A stretch of DNA of 64,000 nt, from the NCBI RefSeq assembly GCF_000196735.1, contig NC_014551.1, forward strand, positions 2,289,001 through 2,353,000, written 5' to 3'. Below the pieces are notes generated by a model, which was given only the letters and a program-made list of their open reading frames with translations, was not told the origin of the DNA and made no database searches. Positions within the stretch are counted from its first letter, which is position 1. Every line of letters starts with the position of its first letter. Origin of the DNA: Bacillus amyloliquefaciens DSM 7 = ATCC 23350. GTDB lineage: Bacteria > Bacillota > Bacilli > Bacillales > Bacillaceae. This document shows, one piece after another, positions 46,156 to 54,731 of the stretch. The position numbers and the translations under genes were made by a program.

Positions 46156-47238
46156 GTGGTGCAGGAGATGCCAGTCGGGCCTTATTTCAAGATCGGATAT
46201 GCCGTTCTTTTGTTATTCCTCATTATTTATCTCGGAACATTAATAGACTTTTTGTTCCAGCCTGTTGTGATTACGGCTAAAACCTTGTTTCCGCCCATTG
46301 TATTATCGGGGGTCCTTTACTATTTGTGCCGCCCGATCGTCAGAGTGCTGCATGAGAAAGTAAAGCTGCCCGAAGGCATCGCGATTTTAGCGATTTATGC
46401 GGTAACAGCCGGCCTTTTTGTCCTCTTCCTTTATACGGCGGGCCCTGCCGTTCAAAAACAGTTTGCAGCCTTCACAGATCATATCCCTGAGCTTTCCGCA
46501 AAAGCTGAAAATTGGATCAGACACCTTCAGGACAGCAAATGGTTTTCCCGGATTCAGCATGAGGATTCCTTTAAAAAAGCAGCGGACAAAGCCGCAAATT
46601 ATTCAGGTTCAATCGCTGATTCTCTCAGCAGCCTGGCCGGTGCGGCTGCCAATGCCGCCATCACCGCCGCCATCATTCCGTTTGCGCTGTATTACATGTT
46701 AAAGGAAGGAAATAAAGCGCCCCGGCGGCTGCTGCGGCTTCTTCCGGAAAAACATCAGAAAGAAGGAAAACAAATCCTTCAGGACATGGATGAGGCTCTC
46801 AGTTCATACATACAAGGACAGCTGCTCGTCAGTTTTTGTGTCGGTGTTCTCGTTACGACCGGCTATTTCATAATCGGGCTCGATTATCCGCTCGTCCTGG
46901 GTGCGTTCGCCATGGTGACAAACCTGATTCCGTTTATCGGGCCTTGGATCGGCACATTTCCGGGAGTCATTGTCGGATTGTTCGATTCACCGACGCGAGC
47001 GGTGCTGGTGGTTATAGTCGTCGTCATTGTCCAGCAGCTTGAAAGCCAGCTGATTTCCCCGCAAATTATGGGCCGGAAGCTTGACATTCACCCGCTGACC
47101 ATCATTTTTCTTCTGCTTGCCGCCGGTAAATTCTCGGGTATTGCCGGGATGCTGCTGGCCATTCCCGGCTATGCGGTTGCAAAGGTGATCATAAGCCATA
47201 TGCAGAAACTGTTCATTCTCAGAAAAAAACAAGGCTAG
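46156..47238 (+). CDS. AI-2E family transporter-like membrane protein
   Basis: A 360-residue protein of the AI-2E/PerM family. It has two N-terminal hydrophobic segments, a soluble insert (about 95-150), and a C-terminal block of five or so segments with the family motif YIQGQLLVSFCVGVLVTTGYF and ESQLISPQIMGRKLDIHPL. Substrate unknown; some relatives are Na+/H+ antiporters. The start is unsure: GTG at 46156 or ATG at 46168, neither with a clear ribosome binding site. B. subtilis has other genes (yqjV, yqjU, yqjT) at this spot, as I recall. Confidence 0.85.
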   Translation: MVQEMPVGPYFKIGYAVLLLFLIIYLGTLIDFLFQPVVITAKTLFPPIVLSGVLYYLCRPIVRVLHEKVKLPEGIAILAIYAVTAGLFVLFLYTAGPAVQKQFAAFTDHIPELSAKAENWIRHLQDSKWFSRIQHEDSFKKAADKAANYSGSIADSLSSLAGAAANAAITAAIIPFALYYMLKEGNKAPRRLLRLLPEKHQKEGKQILQDMDEALSSYIQGQLLVSFCVGVLVTTGYFIIGLDYPLVLGAFAMVTNLIPFIGPWIGTFPGVIVGLFDSPTRAVLVVIVVVIVQQLESQLISPQIMGRKLDIHPLTIIFLLLAAGKFSGIAGMLLAIPGYAVAKVIISHMQKLFILRKKQG

Positions 47239-47280
47239 AGAGAAACGATTCACCCCTCATGCCTTCACATCGGTTAAAAT

Positions 47281-47309
47281 AAAAAAAAGGCGGGCTGAAG
47301 AATCCCGCC
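47281..47309 (-). terminator. Intrinsic terminator on the coaA strand
   Basis: GGCGGGATTCTTCAGCCCGCC followed by eight Us on the minus strand. On the plus strand there is no T tract, so it does not end the AI-2E gene. It would end transcripts from coaA about 205 bases past its stop. Confidence 0.75.
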
Positions 47310-47327
47310 CCACACGGAGGTCAAAAG

Positions 47328-47492
47328 ATGAACATCGGTGATGTCATTTTTCAATTCGTTTCATTTATTGCATCCGCGATTTTCCTGTTTGCCGTGATAT
47401 ACGTATTCAGAAGCATGAAGCAGCGCCGCCAGCAATTGGACAGGATCGAAAAGAAACTCGATGCGCTGCGCGAAGAAAAAAACCGCAAATAA
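47328..47492 (+). CDS. Small single-pass membrane protein (54 residues)
   Basis: The 54-residue product begins MNIGDVIFQFVSFIASAIFL, has one membrane helix (about 6-28) and a charged, coiled-coil-like tail (KQRRQQLDRIEKKLDALREE). ACGGAGG lies seven to eight bases before the ATG. It resembles small DUF4083-type proteins of Bacillus; function unknown. It lies between the AI-2E gene and convergent coaA. Confidence 0.75.
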   Translation: MNIGDVIFQFVSFIASAIFLFAVIYVFRSMKQRRQQLDRIEKKLDALREEKNRK

Positions 47493-47511
47493 GGGGGTCG
47501 CGGGATTTGTG

Positions 47512-48471
47512 TCACACCCGTCTTACCAGCACCTCTTCAACTTTATGGCCGTCACCTTTTCTCAAAATCAAATCTGATCTGAATTTTGTCGGCAGAATAT
47601 TTTCATACAGATTCGGACGGTTGACGCTCTCCCAAATGGAGGCGGCCATGGCATCCGCTTCTGCATCAGACAAATCCTTAAATTTATGAAAATAAGAAGC
47701 CGGGTCCTGAAAAGCGGTTTCTCTTAAAAGGCGGAAGCGCTCCAAATACCACGTGAAAATCCGGCTTTCTTCCGCATCCACATAAATCGAAAAATCAAAG
47801 AAATCCGATACAAAAATCCGCGGATCTTCCCTGTCGTCCTCTAAAGTCGGCGACTGCAGGACATTGATTCCTTCGATAATGACGATATCCGCACCTTCGA
47901 CAACTTCGACGGCGCCCTCTTCCCTGTCATAAGTAAGATGGGAATATAGGGGCGCCTCCACTCTCTCTTTCCCTGATTTTATATCATTCAGAAACTCAAG
48001 CAGCGCTTTTACGTCATAACTTTCCGGGAATCCCTTTCTGGACAGAAGGTTCTTCCTTTTTAATTCCGCCGTCGGATACAAGAAACCGTCGGTTGTCACC
48101 AGACTCACCTTCGGCCTGTCCGGCAGACGGGAAAGAAGCTTTTGCAAAATTCTCGCCGTCGTGCTTTTGCCGACGGCGACGCTGCCCGCGATCCCGATAA
48201 TAAACGGGATTTTCGCTGAATGCGGATGCTTCAGAAACACGTTGACATGCTGATTCCGTCTTGCGGCAGACGTGACATGAAGGTGGAGCAGGCGCACAAG
48301 CGGAATGTAAATCGTTTCTACTTCTTCAACCGATAGGTAGTCGTTCAGCCCCTCTACGGCCTTGGCTTCTTCCTCTGAAACGGCAATGGAAAGATGGCCG
48401 CCGAATCCGGACCACGACTCGCGGCTGTGCTGCGTGTACAATGTATGTAAGTTCAATTCTTTACTTTTCAC
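47512..48471 (-). CDS. coaA: Type I pantothenate kinase
   Basis: CoaA phosphorylates pantothenate, the first step of coenzyme A synthesis. The 319 residues carry the P-loop GSVAVGKST (residues 96-104) and the family sequences TTDGFLYPTAELKRKNLLSRKGFPES and IIEGINVLQSP. Its length matches bacterial CoaA. It is convergent with the small gene at 47328; the next terminator on its strand lies beyond that gene. Confidence 0.96.
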   Translation of the reverse strand: MKSKELNLHTLYTQHSRESWSGFGGHLSIAVSEEEAKAVEGLNDYLSVEEVETIYIPLVRLLHLHVTSAARRNQHVNVFLKHPHSAKIPFIIGIAGSVAVGKSTTARILQKLLSRLPDRPKVSLVTTDGFLYPTAELKRKNLLSRKGFPESYDVKALLEFLNDIKSGKERVEAPLYSHLTYDREEGAVEVVEGADIVIIEGINVLQSPTLEDDREDPRIFVSDFFDFSIYVDAEESRIFTWYLERFRLLRETAFQDPASYFHKFKDLSDAEADAMAASIWESVNRPNLYENILPTKFRSDLILRKGDGHKVEEVLVRRV

Positions 48472-48546
48472 AATTCACACCAATCTCTCTGTATGGCTTT
48501 CCGGTTAAAAAACAAACGCTTACAAAGATTGTAACGGAAAACCGCT

Positions 48547-49896
48547 TCACTGTCTGCCCATTTTTTTCGCAAACGAGGAACCGATGCGGCTGTACTCTTC
48601 CATTTCCTCGTCCGGAACCATGCTCCCGCCGGTGCTCCACACAAGATGCACGGCATTTTCCATCTCAAGCCCCCGCTCTTTTATATAACGGTTTCCCGCT
48701 TCGGTCTGAACGAACTTGACAGCTCCGGCCATACCGGCGAGGGCAGAAGGCTCAAGGCTCTTATTCTCGGACGCTCTTAATTGATAAAGCAGCGAAAAAA
48801 GCGTGCTGTCATCAGCGGTATAACAGCCGCTGAGTATAGGTTCCATAAGAGGGCCGGCCAGTCCGGACGGCCTTCCCACCGCAAGTCCGTCGGCGGCCGT
48901 TTGATTATCAAGACCGATATCCTGCACGCTGATTCCGTCATGCAAACCGGAAAACAGCCCTAACAGCATACACGGTGAGTGCGTCGGCTCCCCGAAAAAA
49001 ATATGGACATGTTCGCCATAGACCAGCTTTAGCGCAAGCGCGACGCCGCCCGGGCCTCCTCCGACCCCGCACGGCAGATAGACGAAAAGCGGCTCATCAG
49101 CATCAGGCTTTATGTTCATTTGATCGAGCTGCTTTTTCACACGTCCCCCCGCAACAGCATAGCCCAAAAACAGATCCCGTGAATGCTCATCATCAATAAA
49201 ATAACAATAAGGGTCCTGCTGCGCCTGAATACGCCCCTCTTTAACAGCCAGACTGTAGTCTGCTTCGTATTCGATGACGCGGACCCCTTTTTCCCGGAGC
49301 AGCTCCTTTTTCCACTGCTTTGCGTCACCGGACATATGCACGGTCACACAAAAGCCGAGCTTCGCGCCGATTATGCCGATACTAAGGCCTAAATTGCCTG
49401 TAGAGCCGACGGCTATAGAATATTTCGAGAAAAAATCAGTAAACCGCTTCTCAGTCAATATGCTGTAATCATCATCTTTTGAGAGCATTCCCGCTTTTTG
49501 CGCGAGGTCTTCTGCATGCTTCAGCACTTCGTAAATCCCGCCGCGGGCTTTAATGGAACCGGAAATCGGCAGTTCATCGTCGCATTTCAAAAGCAGACGC
49601 CCAGGGAAAGCCCGGCCGGCGCTGTGTTCCAGACGTTTCTTCATTTCATTGATCAAGACAAGCGGAGATTCAATGAGACCTCCCGCCTCTTTCGTCTCCG
49701 GGAAAGCTGATGCGATATAAGGCGCAAACCGGCGCAGCCTTTCTTCCGCTTCAGCAATCTCCTCATTCCATTCAGCGGCATGTTTTATGTGATCATCGTT
49801 TTTGTGCGGGTTGATCCAAAAGACTTCACGCGCCTCCGCCATTTGCCTGACGAAAGGCTCTTCCATCAATGCCGTGCGTATATCCCGATCAGACAT
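48547..49896 (-). CDS. dsdA: D-serine ammonia-lyase (dehydratase)
   Basis: DsdA converts D-serine to pyruvate and ammonia with PLP. The 449-residue protein has the PLP lysine in SGSIKARGG (K116), the phosphate-binding [11 protein letters not shown], and a C-terminal [10 protein letters not shown]. The ATG at 49894-49896 follows GGGGGAGAAGG; an in-frame extension of 34 codons into yqjQ was rejected. It follows yqjQ by 17 bases. B. subtilis name yqjR. Confidence 0.94.
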   Translation of the reverse strand: MSDRDIRTALMEEPFVRQMAEAREVFWINPHKNDDHIKHAAEWNEEIAEAEERLRRFAPYIASAFPETKEAGGLIESPLVLINEMKKRLEHSAGRAFPGRLLLKCDDELPISGSIKARGGIYEVLKHAEDLAQKAGMLSKDDDYSILTEKRFTDFFSKYSIAVGSTGNLGLSIGIIGAKLGFCVTVHMSGDAKQWKKELLREKGVRVIEYEADYSLAVKEGRIQAQQDPYCYFIDDEHSRDLFLGYAVAGGRVKKQLDQMNIKPDADEPLFVYLPCGVGGGPGGVALALKLVYGEHVHIFFGEPTHSPCMLLGLFSGLHDGISVQDIGLDNQTAADGLAVGRPSGLAGPLMEPILSGCYTADDSTLFSLLYQLRASENKSLEPSALAGMAGAVKFVQTEAGNRYIKERGLEMENAVHLVWSTGGSMVPDEEMEEYSRIGSSFAKKMGRQ

Positions 49897-49913
49897 TTGC
49901 CTTCTCCCCCTTG

Positions 49914-50690
49914 TTACTTTTTCTTTAATACCCGGCCGGCCAGTTTTTCTGTAAACGAAGGGAAAAGCTGATACAGCTTCGTCCCGAGGCTCATCCATCC
50001 CGGAAGATTAATTTCCCGTTTATCCGTCAAAATCACGGACGTAATGCGCTCTGCCACACGGTCGGCATCAAGCATCCATCTGCCGACGCTTTTAACATAA
50101 CTGCCCTCTTTATCTGCAATTGTAAAGAAGTCTGTTTTGATCGGTCCGGGATTAACCGTTGTCACAGCTACACCCGTACCGGCCAGCTCGAGCCGCAGGG
50201 CATTGGAATACCCTAAAACGGCATGTTTCGTAGCGGAATAAAGGCTTGATTTCGGCGTCGCCAGTTTGCCGGCCTGTGAAGCGATATTGATAATATGGCC
50301 GCTTTTGGCATGAAGCATCACCGGCAGACAGGCTTTCGTACAGGCGATTAATCCGAATACATTGACTTCAAACATTGACTTCATATCATCTAAAGATGAA
50401 TCCGCCGCAGTTTCAAAAATACCGAACCCCGCGTTGTTAATTAATACGTCAACATGACCGATTAAACGCCTTACGTTTTCAGCTTCTTCTGCATGCCGGA
50501 CGTCAAACGGAATGACATCACACCGTCCGCCCCGCGCAGTAATCGTATTTTTCACTTCCTGCAAGCGGTCTTCCCGCCTGGCGGATAAAAAAACATGGGC
50601 CCCTTCTGCCACGCAGGAATATGCAAGCCGTTCTCCAAGTCCGCCTGATGCTCCTGTGATCCAAATCCGTTTATCCGTTAATCTGCCCAT
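49914..50690 (-). CDS. yqjQ: Short-chain dehydrogenase YqjQ
   Basis: A 258-residue SDR oxidoreductase: the cofactor motif [21 protein letters not shown], and the catalytic serine and Y-x3-K in IINIASQAG / [12 protein letters not shown] are all present. The C-terminal extension past residue 230 is amphipathic. Substrate unknown. ATG at 50688-50690 was chosen, eight bases after GGAG; a GTG three codons upstream overlaps the yqjP stop. It lies in yqjP-yqjQ-dsdA. Confidence 0.92.
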   Translation of the reverse strand: MGRLTDKRIWITGASGGLGERLAYSCVAEGAHVFLSARREDRLQEVKNTITARGGRCDVIPFDVRHAEEAENVRRLIGHVDVLINNAGFGIFETAADSSLDDMKSMFEVNVFGLIACTKACLPVMLHAKSGHIINIASQAGKLATPKSSLYSATKHAVLGYSNALRLELAGTGVAVTTVNPGPIKTDFFTIADKEGSYVKSVGRWMLDADRVAERITSVILTDKREINLPGWMSLGTKLYQLFPSFTEKLAGRVLKKK

Positions 50691-50695
50691 TTCAT

Positions 50696-51655
50696 TCACT
50701 CCTTTACAGCTTTAAACATCAAAGTGTTTCCCGACTGAAAAGATACGGCCTTCCCTTCAGCGGCCAGCACGTCAAGATGGCCGATCGTTTCTGACATTGT
50801 TAAAAACAATTCGTTTTCATACACAGCCGGAAACAGCCGCCGGCATACTTGGAAAGCCGTCAGCGTTTCCTCTGACAACAGGTGCAGCACATAGTCCGCC
50901 CGGTTTCTCTGTTTTTCAAGCCGCCTGTCAGCAGCTGGCCTTACGTCTGTCAGCAGATCGCCGTGCCCCGGATATAAAAAAGCCGGGTTGATGTCATACA
51001 GCCGTTTCATTGATTTCAAATAGTCGAGCATCGGGGATGAGCGCACACTCCCCTTTTCCGGAGCCTCCAGAATCGGATTGGTGGAGCTGTTGGACAAAAG
51101 CAGATCACCGCTGAACATTTCACCGTTTTTTTCATGGTAAAGCGCAATATGAGAAGCGGCATGACCCGGAATCTCAAGCACCGTCCAGCCATCAAGCCCG
51201 TCAATTTCCCCGCCTTCTCCCACTGTTTTCGTTAGCGGACGGTTTGCTGAAAATAAGTATGACAGCTTAACTGTTTTATGTATGTCTTCAGGTGTCAGAG
51301 GAACGCCCATTTCGGTCATAAGGGACAGAAAAAAATCCTCCTGCCGGGCGATATACGACTGATCCTGAGTCATGTACCTGTCATTCAGCGGATGCCCGAC
51401 AACTTCCGTGTCATCAGAAAAAATGTGCAGCAAACCTGAGTGATCCGCGTGATGATGAGTGAGCACCACTTGTTCTATATCCGCTGCGGAGACCCCGTGT
51501 TCTTTAAGCTGCATTGAGAGTGATTCAGCCGCTTCCTTTGTATTCGGGCCGCAATCAATAAGGGTTAATGCGTCATCTTTTACTAAATAAACGATAACGT
51601 CGCCGACTGCAAACGGAGTCGGCACACGTATCGGAATGATCTTTCTCGCTGCCAT
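50696..51655 (-). CDS. yqjP: Metallo-beta-lactamase-fold hydrolase YqjP
   Basis: A 319-residue MBL-fold protein with the metal motif [11 protein letters not shown] and further ligands in [13 protein letters not shown] and YPGHGD. After the MBL domain a winged-helix-like C-terminal region (about 230-319) is seen, as in LACTB2-type or YqjP proteins. Substrate unknown. It is the first gene of the yqjP-yqjQ-dsdA group and ends five bases before yqjQ. Confidence 0.92.
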   Translation of the reverse strand: MAARKIIPIRVPTPFAVGDVIVYLVKDDALTLIDCGPNTKEAAESLSMQLKEHGVSAADIEQVVLTHHHADHSGLLHIFSDDTEVVGHPLNDRYMTQDQSYIARQEDFFLSLMTEMGVPLTPEDIHKTVKLSYLFSANRPLTKTVGEGGEIDGLDGWTVLEIPGHAASHIALYHEKNGEMFSGDLLLSNSSTNPILEAPEKGSVRSSPMLDYLKSMKRLYDINPAFLYPGHGDLLTDVRPAADRRLEKQRNRADYVLHLLSEETLTAFQVCRRLFPAVYENELFLTMSETIGHLDVLAAEGKAVSFQSGNTLMFKAVKE

Positions 51656-51748
51656 ATTTACGCTCCTTCGTTCTTTTCATTCCTGAATACTCATATTTTA
51701 GCCTTTTCTCATCCCTGTGTCATTATTGCCGCATATCAGAAAAAAAGA

Positions 51749-51778
51749 TTGACATCCCGCTCTGCTGCATAGCATAAT
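51749..51778 (+). promoter_or_regulatory. SigA promoter of proI leader
   Basis: TTGACA (51749-51754), 18 bases, CATAAT (51773-51778); the -35 is perfect. Confidence 0.85.
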
Positions 51779-51784
51779 GAACAA

Positions 51785-52024
51785 CAAACTAGAAAAAACG
51801 GAACGCGATGACGAGGAACTAGTATATAAACAACGGCAGCAGAGAGCAATGTCCCCGGCTGAAAGACATTGCGGCCCTCTTGTTTACAGAACCTGCCCTC
51901 AGAGCGGTTAGGAAAACCTAAACGTATCCCTCGTTACGGGATTTGAGCTGAGCACGGCTGATTCGTGCTAATGTAAGGTGGTACCGCGAAACCTTTTCGT
52001 CCTTTTTGACGGGAAGGTTTTTTG
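51785..52024 (+). ncRNA. T-box riboswitch, proline type
   Basis: The proI leader holds the diagnostic T-box AAGGTGGTACCGCG (51975-51988), a long stem I region, and a terminator (51989-52024: AACCTTTTCGTCC pairing with GACGGGAAGGTT, then Ts). Uncharged tRNA would pair with the T-box and favour the antiterminator. A CCT codon in GAACCTGCC (51892-51894) is the likely specifier for proline, which fits the downstream gene; the specifier position was judged by eye. Confidence 0.92.
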
Positions 52025-52049
52025 TGTTTTGGAAAGAAGGAGGATTTAT

Positions 52050-52892
52050 ATGAAGAAAATCGGTTTTATCGGGGCCGGATCAATGGCGGAAGCAATGGTG
52101 AACGGACTGCTGCAGAGCGGACTGACAGCCCCCGGACATATATACATGACAAACCGGTCAAATGACAGCCGGCTTGAAGAACTTCAAGACACGTACGGCG
52201 TGAAACCATGCCGGGATAAAGAAGAGTTTTTCAGCAATACCGACATTATCGTTCTCGCCTTTAAACCGAAAGATGCGGCAGAAAGCATTGAGAACATTCG
52301 CGAATACGTTAAAGATCAGCTTGTGATTTCTGTCATCGCAGGGCTGACGATTCACACCATTCAGCATTATTTCGGCAGAAAGCTTACCATCATCCGGGCG
52401 ATGCCGAATACATCCGCGGCCATTCAACAATCGGCGACCGGTTTTTCTGCAAGCCCTGAGGCGAGTGAGGCTGAAATCCGGATGGCAAAAGAACTGCTGG
52501 AAACAATCGGAGAAGCGACGCTTTTTGAGGAAAAACACCTTGATGCCGTCACAGCCATTGCCGGAAGCGGCCCCGCCTATGTGTACCGATATGTCGAAGC
52601 GATGGAAAAGGCCGCCCTTCAAGTCGGCCTGCCGGAAGAGACGGCAAAAGAGCTGATTTTACAAACCATGGCTGGAGCGACGGAAATGCTCAGAAAAAGC
52701 AGCAAACGACCTGAGCGCCTGCGCAAGGAAATCACAAGCCCGGGCGGCACAACGGAAGCAGGCCTTCGCGCTTTAAACGAGCGCCGCTTTGAAGAAGCCA
52801 TCATACACTGCATTACAGAAACCGCAGCCCGGAGCGCAGAAATTAAAGAACAATTCGCAGGCTCCGTTCTGCAAAAGACGGATCAATCATAA
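52050..52892 (+). CDS. proI: Pyrroline-5-carboxylate reductase ProI
   Basis: ProI reduces pyrroline-5-carboxylate to proline with NADPH. The 280 residues begin MKKIGFIGAGSMAEAMVNGL (Rossmann site) and contain AIAGSGPAYVYRYVEAM and TSPGGTTEAGLRALNE, the P5C reductase signature. AAGGAGG lies seven bases before the ATG; a longer frame begins inside the T-box terminator and is not real. Control is by the proline T-box upstream. A strong terminator follows. Confidence 0.96.
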   Translation: MKKIGFIGAGSMAEAMVNGLLQSGLTAPGHIYMTNRSNDSRLEELQDTYGVKPCRDKEEFFSNTDIIVLAFKPKDAAESIENIREYVKDQLVISVIAGLTIHTIQHYFGRKLTIIRAMPNTSAAIQQSATGFSASPEASEAEIRMAKELLETIGEATLFEEKHLDAVTAIAGSGPAYVYRYVEAMEKAALQVGLPEETAKELILQTMAGATEMLRKSSKRPERLRKEITSPGGTTEAGLRALNERRFEEAIIHCITETAARSAEIKEQFAGSVLQKTDQS

Positions 52893-52918
52893 AGCATGGG
52901 GCTCCCCATGCTTTTTTT
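52891..52918 (+). terminator. Intrinsic terminator after proI
   Basis: AAAGCATGGGG-ct-CCCCATGCTTTTTTT. Confidence 0.92.
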
Positions 52919-53254
52919 CGTCCATTTACAATTTCGGAAGACCGCTAACGGCTTACAGGTTTCTTTTCTTGCACTTATGAAAGAGGACGAGCGAGCAAAA
53001 GCGAAAAATAAGACTTTCCTGAAAAAAAGTTTGAAGCCGGGCTGCACCCATGAGGCAAAATCACATGTAGGGGAAGAACACATTAATCAAAAGCGGTGCA
53101 TTGACGGTTGAGCTTCAGGACGAAGGCGTGAGCCGGCCCCCGGTGATGCCCATCAGTTTACCGGGGCGACGCCGCAGTTATCTTAATTCCTCGGGTCACT
53201 TATTTTGTGCCGGTCCATTATCCTCATCCTGCTTAAACGGCATATCAGGCTTCT
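52919..53254. other. Intergenic region without recognised gene
   Basis: This 336-base stretch between proI and the LysR gene holds no protein I recognise. A 71-codon plus-strand frame (52896-53111) starts in the proI terminator. A GC-rich segment with inverted repeats around CCCCGGTGATG/CATCAGTTTACCGGGG lies at about 53137-53166. At the right edge ATCAGGCTTC/GAAGCCTGAT (53244-53271) forms a hairpin across the LysR stop, without a U tract. In B. subtilis a different gene (yqjN) stands here, as I recall. Confidence 0.4.
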
Positions 53255-54133
53255 TCAGACAGAAGCCTGATGGATCGCAACCCATTCTTTTATGCATTGA
53301 ATCAGTTTCTGAACAGAAGGTGTCTGCGTCTCCTTTGCACGAGCTGTCAAAATGCCGATCTGCCTGCAGACATACCGGTCGAGCCGTTTGATGAGCACAT
53401 CACAATCATTCACCAAAAGCTGCGGCAAGAGGCTGATCCCCAGATTGTTCCGCACCATTGCAATAATCGCTTCATCCCCTCTGATTTGATAGGCGATCCG
53501 CGGCGTGATTTTTTCTTCCTTCAGCACTTTCAGCACATCAAAATGTGTCTCCGGATAAGGCACGATACATTTGACGGACTCCATGACATGTAAAGGAACC
53601 GTTTCACATTGCGCCAATTCATGCTGCGGACTCATCACTACTACAATCGGGTCCTCGGCCAACGGGTAAAAATGCCTCTTCCCGCTGTGGGATGTCCCGA
53701 TCGCCGCATCAACCTGATCGTCTTTCAGCCATTCTTCCAGTTCAGTTGAATTCCCTTCAAACAAATGCACCTTAATGGAAGGATACAGCACATTAAATTC
53801 TCTCAAAATTTTCGGCAGCCATTTTACCGCCACACTCGTAACAGTGCCGAGCCGGATTTCTCCTCTTTCTAATCCATTAATATTATCAACGGTTTCAGAC
53901 AATTTTTCATAGTTTTTTTGAATTTCCTTCATAATATGTAACACTTTCAAGCCATTTGCGGTGGGCCTCACTCCATGCCGCTGTCTGATCAGAAGCGGAA
54001 AACCGTACTCTTCTTCTAATTTACTGATCATTTGGCTGATGTTCGGCTGTGTGTAATTCAATATGGCAGCGGCTTGGGTCAGGCTGCCGCTTTCAACCGT
54101 TTTAATAAAGGCTAAATGTTTCTTTAAATCCAA
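53255..54133 (-). CDS. LysR-family transcriptional regulator
   Basis: A 292-residue LysR-type protein: N-terminal winged helix (residues 3-62, ESGSLTQAAAILNYTQPNISQMISKLEEE) and a C-terminal periplasmic-binding-like effector domain from about residue 90. Its target is probably the divergent small membrane gene at 54272, with 138 bases between start codons. The effector is unknown. I do not recall it in the B. subtilis proI-namA interval, so it is likely a lineage-specific insertion. Confidence 0.88.
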   Translation of the reverse strand: MDLKKHLAFIKTVESGSLTQAAAILNYTQPNISQMISKLEEEYGFPLLIRQRHGVRPTANGLKVLHIMKEIQKNYEKLSETVDNINGLERGEIRLGTVTSVAVKWLPKILREFNVLYPSIKVHLFEGNSTELEEWLKDDQVDAAIGTSHSGKRHFYPLAEDPIVVVMSPQHELAQCETVPLHVMESVKCIVPYPETHFDVLKVLKEEKITPRIAYQIRGDEAIIAMVRNNLGISLLPQLLVNDCDVLIKRLDRYVCRQIGILTARAKETQTPSVQKLIQCIKEWVAIHQASV

Positions 54134-54271
54134 CCGGCTTCATCTCCCAGATATCATTTCTTATTATCCAGCGCATTAGTTATATTTAGTTTACTTATAC
54201 ATCAATCAAAAATAAAATGGCAATGTCTCCATAATTATACTTGATAACAAACAGAAGGTGAGCGTTCCAGC

Positions 54272-54595
54272 ATGAGTTTTCTCATTCAATTTTTGATCGG
54301 CGGCACCGTTATGGTGGCTGCTGCGTTTTTAAGCAAATCGAAATACTTATTTTTATCAGGCGTTATCACATTGCTGCCGATCATGACGTTGCTGAATATA
54401 CAATTGCAGCTGAAAAATATGAGCGCCGACGATTTCAGAGCAGCTCAAAAAAACGGAATATTCGGTGCGTTCGGCGCGGTGATTTTCATCAGCAGTATTT
54501 TTATCCTGACAAACTGGTTCAAAGGAAGCCACTCCGTCATCGGTGCGTTTCTTATCTATATCTGCTATATGATCGCCTGTAAATGCCTGTTATGA
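54272..54595 (+). CDS. Small GlpM/DUF3147-like membrane protein
   Basis: The 107-residue protein has four hydrophobic stretches (about 3-20, 26-45, 66-84, 89-105), beginning MSFLIQFLIGGTVMVAAAFL. Size and pattern recall the GlpM/DUF3147 family of small membrane proteins; no function is assigned there. It starts after AGAAGGTGAG and lies divergent from the LysR gene, which probably controls it. No terminator of good quality was seen behind it. Confidence 0.65.
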   Translation: MSFLIQFLIGGTVMVAAAFLSKSKYLFLSGVITLLPIMTLLNIQLQLKNMSADDFRAAQKNGIFGAFGAVIFISSIFILTNWFKGSHSVIGAFLIYICYMIACKCLL

Positions 54596-54731
54596 AGATA
54601 CAGCCCCCCTGTATAAAAAAATGCCCGGTCAGAACAATAAGAACATTACGCTCAGTTGTGAGCAGTTTATATGACTGAATGATCATAAGTTGTTATAATC
54701 AATTTCTAAAACATTCCGGGAGGCGAAATAA

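Noticed and set aside
46156..47238. Quorum-sensing exporter based on the AI-2E family name
   Set aside because: Family members include ion antiporters and no luxS or quorum gene is near; the substrate cannot be read from the sequence.
52896..53111. 71-codon plus-strand ORF behind proI
   Set aside because: It begins inside the proI terminator, has no ribosome binding site and no recognisable protein features.
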